A stretch of DNA of 57,221 nt from Micrococcaceae bacterium (GTDB lineage: Bacteria; Actinomycetota; Actinomycetes; Actinomycetales; Micrococcaceae), in assembly GCA_013393415.1 (NCBI GenBank), contig JABXHI010000044.1, positions 1-57,221 of the forward strand, given 5' to 3'. Below, piece after piece: positions 42,911 through 53,045 of the stretch. The notes beneath the pieces were generated by a model. It ran no database searches. It was not told the DNA's origin and worked only from the letters and a program-made list of their open reading frames with translations. Position numbers and translations under genes: made by a program. The first letter of the stretch is position 1. Each line of letters begins with the position of its first letter.

Positions 42911-43914
42911 GTGCAAAACAGTCACAAAGCGCGACATCCTTTGGGATGCATGATCTGCCCCAGAAGCAACAAGACACCCTGCGCAAAGCCAAACGTGTTG
43001 AGCGAATCAACATCGTTACGAAAGTCCTTGCGGTTGTTATCGTTTTTTCGGTCGCGGGAAACTCTCAGGCTATGAAAGCCGCATGGATCGAAGACGCGCT
43101 GGCAATACTGCCACCGCTCGCATTTCTCGTTGCGGTTCGTTTTATTAGCCTCAAGCCCACCCCACAGCACCCGTACGGCTTTCACCGCGCCATGGGGGTC
43201 GGTCACCTCGTAGCGGCCGTAGCTCTGCTGGTGTTTGGGACCTTTTTGCTCGTCGATTCAGCCATGGGACTCTTTGCTGGGGAACACCCGGCGATCGGGC
43301 TGATAGAAATCTTCGGCATCACCATGTGGGCCGGGTGGTTGATGATCGTCGTCTCCCTCGTCGTGGTGATACCGGCCTTTATTATCGGTCGGATCAATGC
43401 GAAATTAGCGCCGGTATTACACAATAAGGTGCTCTATGCCGACGCCGACATGAATAAAGCCGAGTGGATGACGGGTGTGGCTACCAGCGTTGGTCTTCTA
43501 GGCGTCGGTGCCGGTATCTGGTGGTTTGACGCCGCGGCGGCGATCATCATTTCCTTTGACATTATCAACGACGGCGTCAAAAACCTTCGAGGCTCCTTAG
43601 CCGATCTCATTGACGCGCGGGCAACCGAAAGCGATTCACATAAACCGCACCCGCTGATGGCTGATGTGCGCGAAAAACTCCGCGAATACGACTGGGTCGA
43701 CAAAGCCGACGTGCGCATGCGCGTTCAGGGGCAGGTCTTTCATACCGAGGCATTCGTCGTGCCACCGGAAGGTCGCCCACCGTCCTTGGAGGAGTTAGAA
43801 GAGGCTCGCACCACGTGTGCAGATATGGACTGGAAACTCCACGATCTGGTCATCATCCCGGTCGAAGAGATGCCGGAAGAGTTCGTGCCGCAGATTGATG
43901 AGAAAGAACAGTAA
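42907..43914 (+). CDS. Cation diffusion facilitator family transporter
   Basis: The 335-residue membrane protein has about five or six helices and a C-terminal cytosolic domain (ADVREKLREYDWVDKADVRM). AWIEDALAILPPLAFLVA and YADADMNKAEWMTGVATSVG correspond to the CDF metal-site helices, but the typical HxxxD of the second is DxxxxE-like, so metal choice is unclear. HPYGFHRAMGVGHL is a strong family marker. It is translationally coupled to the preceding lipoprotein gene and convergent with the next gene. Confidence 0.82.
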   Translation: MSAKQSQSATSFGMHDLPQKQQDTLRKAKRVERINIVTKVLAVVIVFSVAGNSQAMKAAWIEDALAILPPLAFLVAVRFISLKPTPQHPYGFHRAMGVGHLVAAVALLVFGTFLLVDSAMGLFAGEHPAIGLIEIFGITMWAGWLMIVVSLVVVIPAFIIGRINAKLAPVLHNKVLYADADMNKAEWMTGVATSVGLLGVGAGIWWFDAAAAIIISFDIINDGVKNLRGSLADLIDARATESDSHKPHPLMADVREKLREYDWVDKADVRMRVQGQVFHTEAFVVPPEGRPPSLEELEEARTTCADMDWKLHDLVIIPVEEMPEEFVPQIDEKEQ

Positions 43915-43915
43915 G

Positions 43916-44449
43916 TTATGCCTCGGTGGTTTCGGAGATCGAGGCGACGATCGCATCCATCGCATCAACAAACACGTTGGCGTCCTCGGTGGTGAAAAAG
44001 AACCCCACCGGACGGTAATGCTCAGGGTCTGAGGTATCCACCAGCGCGACCGATTTTTCATCGGACGCCGGGAGTAGCCATACGATGGCTCGAGGATTAT
44101 TCGTATCCGGGGTGGGTTCACCATCAACGAGCGCCACGTCATAACCGATCCAGCGGATGCCCTGCTTGAATTTTCCTTTCCGGAAGATCACGAAAGGACC
44201 ACCCACCCGACCGGTGGCGGGCGAATCGAGCGTTGCGTTGATGAGCTTGACTGCTATTTCAGCATCGGCCCGATTCTGAAAAGCCGCCGACCCAACGGCG
44301 CCATCGGGTCCCGCAGCCACAAGGTTGAACCGTTCTCCAGTGCTGTCGGAGCCGATCACCATTCCCACCGCGGGGTTACCATGCGTACCCCACTGGTCGA
44401 TGGGCTGGGCAATCAATCGGTTAGGTTGGTCTGCAGCAGAATTCGACAT
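43916..44449 (-). CDS. Conserved-looking hypothetical protein
   Basis: The 177-residue protein is soluble, with alternating beta-rich segments (GERFNLVAAGPDGAVGSAAF, PFVIFRKGKFKQGIRWIGYD) and an acidic helix at the end (EDANVFVDAMDAIVASISE). I do not recognise a domain. It begins at ATG 44447-44449, diverges from argG, and ends one base from the CDF gene. Confidence 0.65.
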   Translation of the reverse strand: MSNSAADQPNRLIAQPIDQWGTHGNPAVGMVIGSDSTGERFNLVAAGPDGAVGSAAFQNRADAEIAVKLINATLDSPATGRVGGPFVIFRKGKFKQGIRWIGYDVALVDGEPTPDTNNPRAIVWLLPASDEKSVALVDTSDPEHYRPVGFFFTTEDANVFVDAMDAIVASISETTEA

Positions 44450-44539
44450 GCCTCAAGTCTAGAGCAGTCATTTCTGCTGGGACATGACGGTGTAGACCAC
44501 AGGTCGCTATTTGCAACGATTCGGTAAATGGGTGCTTAA

Positions 44540-45979
<1,440 letters not shown>

Positions 45980-45993
45980 CACAACAAAAACCT

Positions 45994-46037
45994 GAACACA
46001 TGGCGTTGCACCACCCTGTGCAGCGCCATTTGTGTTC
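45994..46037. terminator. Long hairpin terminator after argG
   Basis: GAACACATGGCG pairs with CGCCATTTGTGTTC and the inner TGCA with TGCA around CCACCCTG. The stem is long, with few mismatches. The following 46038-46351 contains no gene that I can support; it should hold the promoter of the BCCT gene. Confidence 0.88.
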
Positions 46038-46351
46038 GAAATGACACCCAGCAAATTTAGTGCTGGGCCTACTCAGTAGTACAGTAGAACATTCGAGGCT
46101 CGCTCCAGAGTCAAAACGTACTCCAGAGATCAACTACAGCGCTGTGCCGTGTGCTGTGAAAAATTATCCGCGACGAAAGCCGTTCATCCGTTGCCTCGTT
46201 TCTACGACACATTCGCGCAAGCATGCCAACTGCTCATGCCCTGTGGAATTCGCTGAACATCGTTCGCCCGCACACGTTTTAAAGCGCGCACCACGTTATA
46301 CCTCAAAATTTTTGCGCCCACTCGCGCCCAGTTGATCTCTAGGAGAGACTC

Positions 46352-48325
46352 ATGAAACACGACGACCCCGAGAACCCCGAGGAAAAGCATCGAGACGATT
46401 CCTCTTTTGTTGGAAGCCTCAGATCGAGCCGCAAAACACTCGCACTTGGCCTCTATCCAGGAGACGTTCACCCCGGCCTGTTATCGGGTGTTGGAATTGA
46501 CGACAAACAACGCAACTTCCGCATCGACAAAACGATCTTCGCCGTCGCAGGATCACTGATCGTCGCATTCGTTGCCTGGGGAATATTCGCCCCAGAATCC
46601 GTTGGAACCGTCGCAGACATGGCCTTTACCTGGTCCATGGAAAACATGGGGTGGCTGCTCAACCTCGCCATGGGCGTTGGCCTGTTCGTCATGCTCTATG
46701 TTGCCTTCGGCAAATACAGCAAAATCAAACTTGGCAAAGACGACGAAAAGCCGCAATTTTCCCGATTCTCGTGGGTCGCCATGATGTTCGGCGCCGGCCT
46801 CGGCGTCGGGCTGTTCTTCTATGGCCCATCAGAACCTCTCGCATACTTTGTTGACCCACCACCACATACGGAGGCGGCACAACAAGAAACTGTGAATAAC
46901 ATGCAAGAGGCCGCCGGTGGAGAAGCTCAGATCAATAGAGAGGCCATTCACCAGGGCGTATCCCAAGCAAGCTATCACTGGGGCCTGCACATCTGGAGCA
47001 TGTACGCACTCGTCGGCGGAGCCCTTGCCTACGCGACGTTCCGTCGCGGTCGGCCAACATTGATTTCCTCGATCTTCCAAACGCTCTTCGGCAAATCGAA
47101 GACCGACGGATTCGCTGGAAAACTCATCGACATTTTCGCAATTATTGCCACCCTGTTCGGCACGGCAACCACCCTTGGCCTGTCTGCGATTCAAATTGGT
47201 GAAGGTGTCACCATTGTCGGTGGTCTTGGCTCCATTGGGAACAACGTGCTGATCTTGATTATTGGTATCTTGGGTGCAGGCGTCGTCATTAGCGCGGTGT
47301 CCGGCGTCTCACGCGGTGTACGGTACCTCTCGAACATCAACATCACCCTCACATTGGGGTTGGTCTTGTTCGTCTTCTTTGCTGGCCCGACGCTCTACCT
47401 CTTGAACTTGGTCCCTTCCGGCATCCTGCACTACATCGATAACTATCTGGCGATGATGAGTAAATCCCTGTCTTGGGGCCCGGAAACCGTAGAATTTCAG
47501 ACCTGGTGGACTGCCTTCTACTGGGCCTGGTGGATCGCTTGGACGCCGTTCGTCGGTACTTTCATTGCTCGCATCTCCCGTGGCCGCACCCTGCGAGAGT
47601 TTGCCCTCGTCACCATGGGCGTGCCAACGCTGATCCTCATCTTGGCCTTCACCGTCTTCGGCGGTGCATCCATCATGAACTCGATCAACGGGGTGGAAGG
47701 CTTCGAAGGCGACGCATCGCCCGAGGCTGTGCTCTTCAACCTCTTTGCAACATTGCCCTTCAGCGAGATCACGCCATTCATACTGATTGGCGTGCTGGCC
47801 ATCTTCTTCATCACAGCGGCCGACTCCGCTTCAGTCGTGATGGGTATGATGTCCTCGCGAGGTAACCCCGCTCCGAAGAAGGGGCTGGTCGTGTTCTGGG
47901 GTCTGGCCATGATGGGCATTGCCGTGGTCATGTTGCTGGCCGGAGGTGAAGACGCCCTGTCCGGTCTGCAAAGTCTGACGTATCTCATCGCGCTGCCATT
48001 CAGTATTGTGCTCATTTTGATGGTCGTGGCCTTCCTGAAGGACCTGTCGACGGACCCGGCCAGAATTCGTCACGATTACGCTCAAAAGGCTATGTCGGAC
48101 GCGGTCATCCGCGGTATTGAAGATCACGGCGAAGAATTCGAGCTTGCGGTGAAACACTCACCAGACGGACGGGGCGCAGGAACCGACGTTGACGCCTCAG
48201 CACCCAAATATACCGACTGGTATAAAGAAGAAGCTGAAGCCGGCAACATGAAACTCGTGACCGGTGAAGAATCTGAACCAAATAACGGCAACTCAACACA
48301 ATCTGGCGAGCGTTCCACGGAATAA
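46352..48325 (+). CDS. BCCT-family glycine betaine/choline transporter
   Basis: The 657-residue secondary carrier imports a quaternary ammonium osmolyte with sodium. It has 12 hydrophobic segments, the Gly-rich motif MMFGAGLGVGLFFYGPSEP and the Trp-rich signature WWIAWTPFVGTFIARISRGR. The charged N-terminal (about 55 residues) and C-terminal (about 90 residues) tails face the cytosol and may sense osmotic stress as in BetP. ATG 46352 follows GGAGAG. Substrate is probably glycine betaine, choline or ectoine; the sequence does not decide. Confidence 0.93.
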   Translation: MKHDDPENPEEKHRDDSSFVGSLRSSRKTLALGLYPGDVHPGLLSGVGIDDKQRNFRIDKTIFAVAGSLIVAFVAWGIFAPESVGTVADMAFTWSMENMGWLLNLAMGVGLFVMLYVAFGKYSKIKLGKDDEKPQFSRFSWVAMMFGAGLGVGLFFYGPSEPLAYFVDPPPHTEAAQQETVNNMQEAAGGEAQINREAIHQGVSQASYHWGLHIWSMYALVGGALAYATFRRGRPTLISSIFQTLFGKSKTDGFAGKLIDIFAIIATLFGTATTLGLSAIQIGEGVTIVGGLGSIGNNVLILIIGILGAGVVISAVSGVSRGVRYLSNINITLTLGLVLFVFFAGPTLYLLNLVPSGILHYIDNYLAMMSKSLSWGPETVEFQTWWTAFYWAWWIAWTPFVGTFIARISRGRTLREFALVTMGVPTLILILAFTVFGGASIMNSINGVEGFEGDASPEAVLFNLFATLPFSEITPFILIGVLAIFFITAADSASVVMGMMSSRGNPAPKKGLVVFWGLAMMGIAVVMLLAGGEDALSGLQSLTYLIALPFSIVLILMVVAFLKDLSTDPARIRHDYAQKAMSDAVIRGIEDHGEEFELAVKHSPDGRGAGTDVDASAPKYTDWYKEEAEAGNMKLVTGEESEPNNGNSTQSGERSTE

Positions 48326-48350
48326 TCTCGTCAGGTTGAGCCTGTCTGAA

Positions 48351-48403
48351 TCGAACGTCGGTGGATATGCCTTTTCGCGAGACCACTGACGTTCGACTTT
48401 TAA
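48351..48403. terminator. Hairpin terminator after the BCCT gene
   Basis: TCGAACGTCGGTGG (48351-48364) pairs with CCACTGACGTTCGA (48383-48396) with one mismatch, followed by CTTTTAA. Confidence 0.88.
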
Positions 48404-48519
48404 CCAGAGTCATTCACGCGATTTCAACGCTGCAGCTGTGGCCATGCTCACCTGGCCTCGATATAATTCGGGCAGAGCAACGAATCAGACGCACTCAACT
48501 GCACAATGAAGGCGGAATC

Positions 48520-49998
48520 ATGGCACAAACCCAAGAAGGCTCCACACTGCTCGGCGATCCACGCTGGCACAACAAGATTCTCAGTGACGGATGGGTGCCT
48601 GGCACCGGTGAGTCGCTGAACATTACCGAGCCGGCCACCGGCAAACAACTTGGTTCCATTGGGTCGGCGAGCCCGCAGGACGTGAATGCGGCAGCAACCC
48701 GAGCAGCAGAGGTACAAAAGGAGTGGGCGGCTGTGAAGCCCACCGAGCGGGCGGCTATCCTGCGTCGAGCCGGGCAACTGTTTGAGGAACATGCCGCCGA
48801 GCTCCAACCATGGATTATGCAAGAAACCGGTGCGATCCCACCAAAGGCAGATTTGGAACTGCACGTCGCGGCCCAGGAATGTTATGAAGCGGCAGCACTT
48901 TGTACTGCACCATCGGGGGAGGTGCTCAGCACCGATGACCCACGCTGGTCCTTCGCACGACGTCGTCCAGCAGGCGTCGTCGCCGTCATCTCACCGTTCA
49001 ACTTCCCGCTGATTCTGTCCATCCGATCAGTCGTGCCCGCACTGGCCTTGGGCAACACGGTCTTGTTGAAACCTGATCCACGCACCTCGGTCACCGGTGG
49101 GCTCATGATCGCGCGCGTTCTTGAAGAAGCAGGCCTGCCAGAAGGCGCCCTGCATTTGTTGCCCGGTGGTGGTGACACGGGTGCCGCCATGGTCGATGCA
49201 CCCGAGGTGCGGATCGTGTCCTTTACCGGGTCCACAGCAGCCGGGCGGAAAGTCGGCGAAGCCGCCAGCCGGAATCTCAAACGCGCTCACCTTGAACTGG
49301 GCGGCAATAACGCACTCGTCGTGTTGCCCGGAGCCGATCTGGATGCCGCGGTATCGGCGGGCGCCTTTGGTTCGTTTATGCATCAGGGCCAGGTGTGTAT
49401 GACCGCCGGACGGCACCTCGTCCACGAATCGCTGGTCGAAGAATACACCAAGAAACTGGCGGAGAAGGCCAAGAACCTGCCCATCGGCGACCCTTCAGCA
49501 GAACAAGTTGCGCTGGGCCCGATTATCGATGCCGGCCAGCGAGATAATGTCCACGCCATCGTCCAGAACGCGCAGACCCAGGGTGCCCAACTCGAAGCAG
49601 GCGGCGATTATACTGACCTGTTCTATTCAGCCACCGTGCTGTCCAATGTGGCAGCAGATAATACGGCGTGGTCCGATGAGATCTTTGGCCCAGTGGCTCC
49701 GGTGATGTCTTTTGGCAGCATCGAAGAAGCAGCCGCTATCGTGAATTCATCCGAGTACGGTCTCGCGGTCGGCATCCTGGGTGACGTCGGCCCTGCCATG
49801 GAACTCGCCGATCTGGTGCATTCCGGAAAAGTTCACATCAACGAACAAACCGTTGGCGATGAAGCCAATGCGCCGTTCGGCGGTGTCGGCGCTTCCGGTA
49901 CCGGATCACGCTTTGGCGGCGCTTCGGCGAACCTCGACGCCTTCACCGAAACGCAGTGGCTGACTGTTCGACCTTCCATTGCGCAGTATCCGTTCTAG
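48520..49998 (+). CDS. Benzaldehyde-type aldehyde dehydrogenase
   Basis: The 492-residue NAD(P)-dependent enzyme oxidises an aromatic or related aldehyde to the acid. SPFNFPLILSIRSVVPALAL, SFTGSTAAGRKVGEAASRN and HLELGGNNALVVLPGAD (base Glu) precede the catalytic Cys in MHQGQVCMTAGRH near residue 290. This set and the ending are typical of benzaldehyde/vanillin dehydrogenases. ATG 48520 follows AAGGCGG; a longer upstream frame covers the BCCT terminator and is rejected. It lies 12 bases before a membrane-protein gene and may be co-transcribed. Confidence 0.88.
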   Translation: MAQTQEGSTLLGDPRWHNKILSDGWVPGTGESLNITEPATGKQLGSIGSASPQDVNAAATRAAEVQKEWAAVKPTERAAILRRAGQLFEEHAAELQPWIMQETGAIPPKADLELHVAAQECYEAAALCTAPSGEVLSTDDPRWSFARRRPAGVVAVISPFNFPLILSIRSVVPALALGNTVLLKPDPRTSVTGGLMIARVLEEAGLPEGALHLLPGGGDTGAAMVDAPEVRIVSFTGSTAAGRKVGEAASRNLKRAHLELGGNNALVVLPGADLDAAVSAGAFGSFMHQGQVCMTAGRHLVHESLVEEYTKKLAEKAKNLPIGDPSAEQVALGPIIDAGQRDNVHAIVQNAQTQGAQLEAGGDYTDLFYSATVLSNVAADNTAWSDEIFGPVAPVMSFGSIEEAAAIVNSSEYGLAVGILGDVGPAMELADLVHSGKVHINEQTVGDEANAPFGGVGASGTGSRFGGASANLDAFTETQWLTVRPSIAQYPF

Positions 49999-50010
49999 AG
50001 CGACGGGGCA

Positions 50011-50676
50011 ATGGGCTTCTTCAACGATGATGAGGAACAGGGTGCCGGTCGCAAACGCAAGAACATCGAACCGGGTGATGGGCATTTGCTCAAGCCGTTT
50101 CGTTTCTGGCAACTGCTCGGCCGGTCCCTGTTCTACGCCCCGCTGCAGTCAGATGCGGGGCATGACCTGACCTACGCGGTTAGTGTCGACTACTTTGACT
50201 GGGAGGACAAAGCAGACCTGTATCTGAACGGCAGACATCACGCGCGTGCCAAACTACCGGCCACGTTGCCCGTAGAAGGTGGCGCCATTGAAGTTGCCGC
50301 CACAGCCTATGGGCTCAAGCGCATGCACTACGTGAGTCAGGATGGCGCGTCACGAGTGTTGCAACCAGATCCTGCAAGTGCTGAAGGGTTGCGAGCAAAA
50401 CTCACGCGGAAAGCACCGGGTGTAAGTCGTGCGATTGGTGTAGTGGCCATCCTGATTCTGCTGACGCTGTTGCCTGTCGGGCTACTGCAGCTGGCTGAGA
50501 TCCTGACAGAAACCGAGTTTGCGCAACAATATGTGGACCCGTTTACCTCGCCCATCAAGCTGCCAGATTGGGCGAGTACCCCGGCACTGGTCTTGAGTAT
50601 CCTGGCCGCCACCGAGCGGGCGCTCACCTTGCGAACTCACTGGCTCATCGATTTAGAAACCGGCTGGTTCGATTAG
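50011..50676 (+). CDS. Membrane-anchored protein of unknown function
   Basis: The 221-residue protein has a soluble beta-rich N-terminal domain (LTYAVSVDYFDWEDKADLYL, GRHHARAKLPATLPVEGGAI) and two hydrophobic segments (about 138-165 and 188-205). No family was recognised. The ATG at 50011 has GAGCGACGG upstream, a weak ribosome site. The stop overlaps the convergent DUF3817 gene by four bases. Confidence 0.65.
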   Translation: MGFFNDDEEQGAGRKRKNIEPGDGHLLKPFRFWQLLGRSLFYAPLQSDAGHDLTYAVSVDYFDWEDKADLYLNGRHHARAKLPATLPVEGGAIEVAATAYGLKRMHYVSQDGASRVLQPDPASAEGLRAKLTRKAPGVSRAIGVVAILILLTLLPVGLLQLAEILTETEFAQQYVDPFTSPIKLPDWASTPALVLSILAATERALTLRTHWLIDLETGWFD

Positions 50677-51128
50677 ACGGGTGGGCCCATGATCAACAGG
50701 GTCACGTAGAGGGCCACGACCAGGGCAAGAATGATCAGAATGCTCAGCGCCGGGTGGTTGATGATCCACCGCAACAGACGGTCATGCCAGGTATGATCTC
50801 GCGGATCCGCGGTCGCGGTGCGACGCCATTGCCCATCGAGACGACCACTGCGCTGCAACCACACATCCACCGGCACGGTGGCAAAGGGAATCACGGCGCT
50901 GACAATAGCGATCGCGGCTGGCCCGGGTGCCCACCGCTGGTTTTTCGTCATCAAGACCGCGGTCGCACCATAGGACAAGAACACGAACCCGTGGATACCA
51001 CCACCGATGGTCACAGCCATATCCCAGTCCAGCACAGCCCGCAAAATGAGCCCACCGATCAGCAGCGTCCAAGAGATGACTTCGGCAATAGCAAAGAAGC
51101 GGAAAAACTTACGGGGCGTAGCGAACAT
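50673..51128 (-). CDS. DUF3817-family membrane protein
   Basis: The 151-residue protein has four hydrophobic segments, with RKFFRFFAIAEVISWTLLIG opening the domain and GGGIHGFVFLSYG in the middle, typical of DUF3817 (formerly integral membrane YdzA-like). The C-terminal segment ALSILIILALVVALYVTLLI is an extra helix. ATG 51126-51128 is preferred over upstream starts. Function is unknown. Confidence 0.85.
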   Translation of the reverse strand: MFATPRKFFRFFAIAEVISWTLLIGGLILRAVLDWDMAVTIGGGIHGFVFLSYGATAVLMTKNQRWAPGPAAIAIVSAVIPFATVPVDVWLQRSGRLDGQWRRTATADPRDHTWHDRLLRWIINHPALSILIILALVVALYVTLLIMGPPV

Positions 51129-51358
51129 GCGGATCCTCGAAACGGGTAGGGCTGGTGACAATACCAACCAACTATTCTAATCGTCACGAGCGCGGTGCCC
51201 AAAAGCGTCGAAGTACTCGGCCCTTTCGGAAAGATGGCCAGGCTACGACAATGGGTAGAGAGGCGCTCGCGAAACCTGCGCTGCATCACACCGATGAGCC
51301 TCACCGTCGCGACGTCTGGTTTTTCGTAGAAGATAACACCCTTGAAAGGAGTGTCATC

Positions 51359-51787
51359 ATGACCACGAACCAATCTGATATCACCTTGCAGCAAGCTCAA
51401 ACCGTCGTGGACGCTTGCATGCGTCGCGCCGAAGAGATCGACCTGAAAATGAACGCCGCAGTTGTTGACGCGGGTGCCAATCTCAAAGCATTCAACCGTA
51501 TGGACGGTGCCTGGTTGGGTAGCATCGACATCTCGATGAAAAAAGCCCGCACCGCCCGGTATTTTGATATGGAAACCGGCGACCTGTCACCAATGGTGCA
51601 GCCAGGCGAGCAGCTGTACCACGTTGAATTTTCCAACGACGGGCTCATCACCTTTCCAGGTGGCATTCCGTTGAAACTCGACGACGGCACCGTGGTCGGT
51701 GCAGTTGGTGTCAGCGGTTCCACCGTCGACAACGATCAGACGGTGGCCGAAGCCGGCGTGCAAGCCTTCGAGTCAGCGCCTAAATAA
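51359..51787 (+). CDS. GlcG/HbpS-family heme-binding-like protein
   Basis: The 142-residue protein shows the GlcG/HbpS fold: ITLQQAQTVVDACMRRAEEI, VVDAGANLKAFNRMDGAWLG, KKARTAR and the Gly-rich ending FPGGIPLKLDDGTVVGAVGV. Members include the Streptomyces heme sensor HbpS and proteins in glycolate or diol operons. No signal peptide is seen. ATG 51359 follows GAAAGGAG. It lies 57 bases before a formaldehyde-dehydrogenase-like gene, suggesting a shared transcript. Confidence 0.87.
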   Translation: MTTNQSDITLQQAQTVVDACMRRAEEIDLKMNAAVVDAGANLKAFNRMDGAWLGSIDISMKKARTARYFDMETGDLSPMVQPGEQLYHVEFSNDGLITFPGGIPLKLDDGTVVGAVGVSGSTVDNDQTVAEAGVQAFESAPK

Positions 51788-51844
51788 TCTTTTGTTCATC
51801 ACACAGCCTATGAATTTGCACCGTATAGGAGTGAAGAAGAACCA

Positions 51845-52984
51845 ATGAAAGCTGTTGTATATAAAGGACCGTATGAAGTAGCGGTCGAAGATGTCGAGGA
51901 TCCGAAAATTCAGGATCCCACCGATGTCATCGTACGCATAACCTCCACCGCCATCTGCGGATCCGACCTGCACATGTATGAAGGCCGTACCGATGCCGAA
52001 CCGGGCATTAGCTTCGGTCACGAGAACATGGGCATCGTCGAGGAAGTCGGCTCCGGTGTCACCACCGTGAGCAAAGGCGACCGCGTGGTCATGCCCTTCA
52101 ACGTTGCCTGTGGCTTCTGCGATAACTGTCGCGCCGGTAAATCCGCATTCTGTTTGACCGTCAATGATCCGGGTATGGCTGGTGGTGCCTACGGTTACGT
52201 GGGCATGGGGCCATACGCTGGGGGCCAGGCAGAAATGCTGCGCGTACCGTTCGCGGACTACAACTGCGTCCAGTTGCCGAAAGGTAACGAACACGAAAAA
52301 GACTTCGCGATGCTCGCAGATATTTTCCCGACCGGGTACCACGCGACTGAACTGGCCGGCGTGAAGCCGGGCGAAACAGTGGCAGTCTACGGTGCCGGCC
52401 CAGTTGGTCAGATGGCCGCGTATTCAGCGTTGCTGAAGGGTGCCAGCCGTGTGTTTGTTGTGGATAACAAATCAGACCGGTTAGATATCGCCAAAAACAT
52501 GGGCGCCGAGCCGATTAACTTCGACGACGGCGACCCTGCCCAACAGATTCACGACAAGGTGCAAGCCTATGGTGTAGACCGGGGGATTGATGCTGTCGGC
52601 TATCAGGCGACCGTCTCCTCGGGTGAAGAACAACCAGCCATCGTGCTGAATCAGCTCGTGGATACGGTTCGTCATACCGGGGGTCTTGGCATTGTCGGTC
52701 TCTATCTGCCGTCGGATCCCGGTGCTCCAAATGAGCACGCGGCCAAGGGCGAGCTGCTGTTCCGCATTGGCCGGTTCTTTGAGAAGGGCCAGTTCATGGG
52801 GACCGGCCAGGCCGATGCTAAACAGTATGCGCATAAGCTGCGTGATCTGATTATCGCCGGTCGTGCTGAGCCAAACTTCGTGGTGTCTCAAGAACTCCCG
52901 TTGGCTGACGCGCCAGATGCATATCGTCGATTCGATAACCGCGAGTCGGGATATACCAAGGTGCTCCTCCAGCCAGGACGCTAA
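51845..52984 (+). CDS. fdhA: Glutathione-independent formaldehyde dehydrogenase-like zinc dehydrogenase
   Basis: The 379-residue medium-chain dehydrogenase has catalytic zinc ligands in TAICGSDLHMYEG and FGHENMGIVEEVG, and structural zinc in CGFCDNCRAGKSAFC. The Rossmann motif is YGAGPVGQMAAYSAL near residue 180. The overall pattern, with GMAGGAYGYVGMGPYAGGQA, matches the P. putida-type FdhA that oxidises formaldehyde (or dismutates aldehydes) with tightly bound NAD. The length is slightly below the usual ~395. It ends at a hairpin terminator shared with the convergent MFS gene. Confidence 0.88.
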   Translation: MKAVVYKGPYEVAVEDVEDPKIQDPTDVIVRITSTAICGSDLHMYEGRTDAEPGISFGHENMGIVEEVGSGVTTVSKGDRVVMPFNVACGFCDNCRAGKSAFCLTVNDPGMAGGAYGYVGMGPYAGGQAEMLRVPFADYNCVQLPKGNEHEKDFAMLADIFPTGYHATELAGVKPGETVAVYGAGPVGQMAAYSALLKGASRVFVVDNKSDRLDIAKNMGAEPINFDDGDPAQQIHDKVQAYGVDRGIDAVGYQATVSSGEEQPAIVLNQLVDTVRHTGGLGIVGLYLPSDPGAPNEHAAKGELLFRIGRFFEKGQFMGTGQADAKQYAHKLRDLIIAGRAEPNFVVSQELPLADAPDAYRRFDNRESGYTKVLLQPGR

Positions 52985-52996
52985 GATTCAACAACC

Positions 52997-53032
52997 AGCT
53001 TGAGCCCGACCGTAATCGGCCGGGCTCGAGCT
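52997..53032. terminator. Hairpin terminator between fdhA and the MFS gene
   Basis: AGCTTGAGCCCGACCG pairs with CGGCCGGGCTCGAGCT around TAAT with two mismatches. It can serve both convergent genes. Confidence 0.88.
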
Positions 53033-53045
53033 GTGTCGGAAATCT

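Noticed and set aside
46060..46335. Plus-strand frame of 91 codons before the BCCT gene
   Set aside because: No ribosome site, Ser/Arg-rich composition and no similarity; the region is better explained as the BCCT promoter region.
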